From an uncultured bacterium (GTDB taxonomy: Bacteria; Bacteroidota; Bacteroidia; Bacteroidales; Paludibacteraceae), in NCBI GenBank assembly GCA_947074225.1, contig CAMTOX010000135.1, positions 1 through 5,818 of the forward strand: a stretch of 5,818 nucleotides of DNA. Reading direction: 5' to 3'. The translations under genes and the position numbers were made by a program. How positions within the stretch are numbered: the first letter of the stretch is position 1; the number at the start of each line of letters is the position of its first letter. The notes beneath the pieces were generated by a model, which was given only the letters and a program-made list of their open reading frames with translations, ran no database searches and was not told the DNA's origin. Of the stretch, positions 5,764 to 5,818 are shown piece by piece.

Positions 5764-5818
5764 ATATCGGAAGAGTGTCGTGTAGGGAAAGAGTTGAGGC
5801 ATTTGTTATTAGCCATGT
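5764..5818. other. Illumina adapter-derived artefact at the sequence end
   Basis: Positions 5766-5794 match the reverse complement of the Illumina TruSeq universal (P5/read 1) adapter at 28 of 29 bases: ATCGGAAGAG (5766-5775), one mismatch (T for C at 5776), then GTCGTGTAGGGAAAGAGT (5777-5794). 5764 also matches and 5765 differs. Such a match cannot arise by chance in a genome. The last 24 bases (5795-5818) do not continue the adapter and are of unknown origin. The segment should not be translated or used as genome sequence. Confidence 0.93.

Noticed and set aside
5701..5817. Open frame starting at the ATG at 5701 and running to the end of the window
   Set aside because: The ATG lies inside the SAM-II core and the last part of the frame is translated adapter, so it is not a real gene.
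1..5818. CRISPR array, insertion sequence, phage or defence system
   Set aside because: No regular direct repeats with spacers, no transposase or integrase, and no terminal repeats are visible; apart from the end artefact the segment looks like ordinary core chromosome.

Overview
The window looks like a chromosomal segment of a Bacteroidota (Bacteroidetes) bacterium, most likely order Bacteroidales. The DNA is AT-rich. Start codons follow A-rich stretches rather than Shine-Dalgarno sites. Several promoters match the phylum-specific pattern TTTG / TAnnTTTG. The protein families (an ArgRS with KMKSREG, an HU protein, two rhomboid proteases and a membrane-anchored endonuclease/exonuclease/phosphatase protein) also fit this group.

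Layout. On the minus strand, reading right to left, are an HU-type nucleoid protein (2311-2574) with its own promoter and terminator, a 435-base intergenic region, and argS (85-1875). On the plus strand a divergent three-gene cluster, probably one operon, starts about 200 bases from the HU gene: rhomboid protease 1 (2773-3570), rhomboid protease 2 (3591-4496) and a three-TM EEP-fold protein (4505-5620). Gaps in the cluster are 20 and 8 bases. HU and rhomboid 1 are driven by back-to-back promoters that share the same -7 octamer, TACATTTG.

Right end. Immediately after the EEP stop codon there is a strong promoter (CTTG-N20-TACTTTTG). The transcript it predicts would begin with an RNA that closely matches the SAM-II (metA-type) riboswitch: a short P1 stem, GATTTGA, CTTGCAA and GCTAAAA in the right order and spacing. 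This implies a methionine/SAM-controlled gene just downstream. That gene is not visible, because from about 5764 the sequence becomes a near-exact copy of an Illumina TruSeq adapter (28 of 29 bases over 5766-5794). The last ~55 bases should be treated as an assembly artefact.

The 435-base gap between HU and argS also holds a solitary -7 promoter element and a leader with several interleaved inverted repeats. It may be a structured argS 5' leader or a small RNA. The most notable unlisted items are the SAM-II leader, the adapter join that destroys its target gene, and this unexplained structured region.
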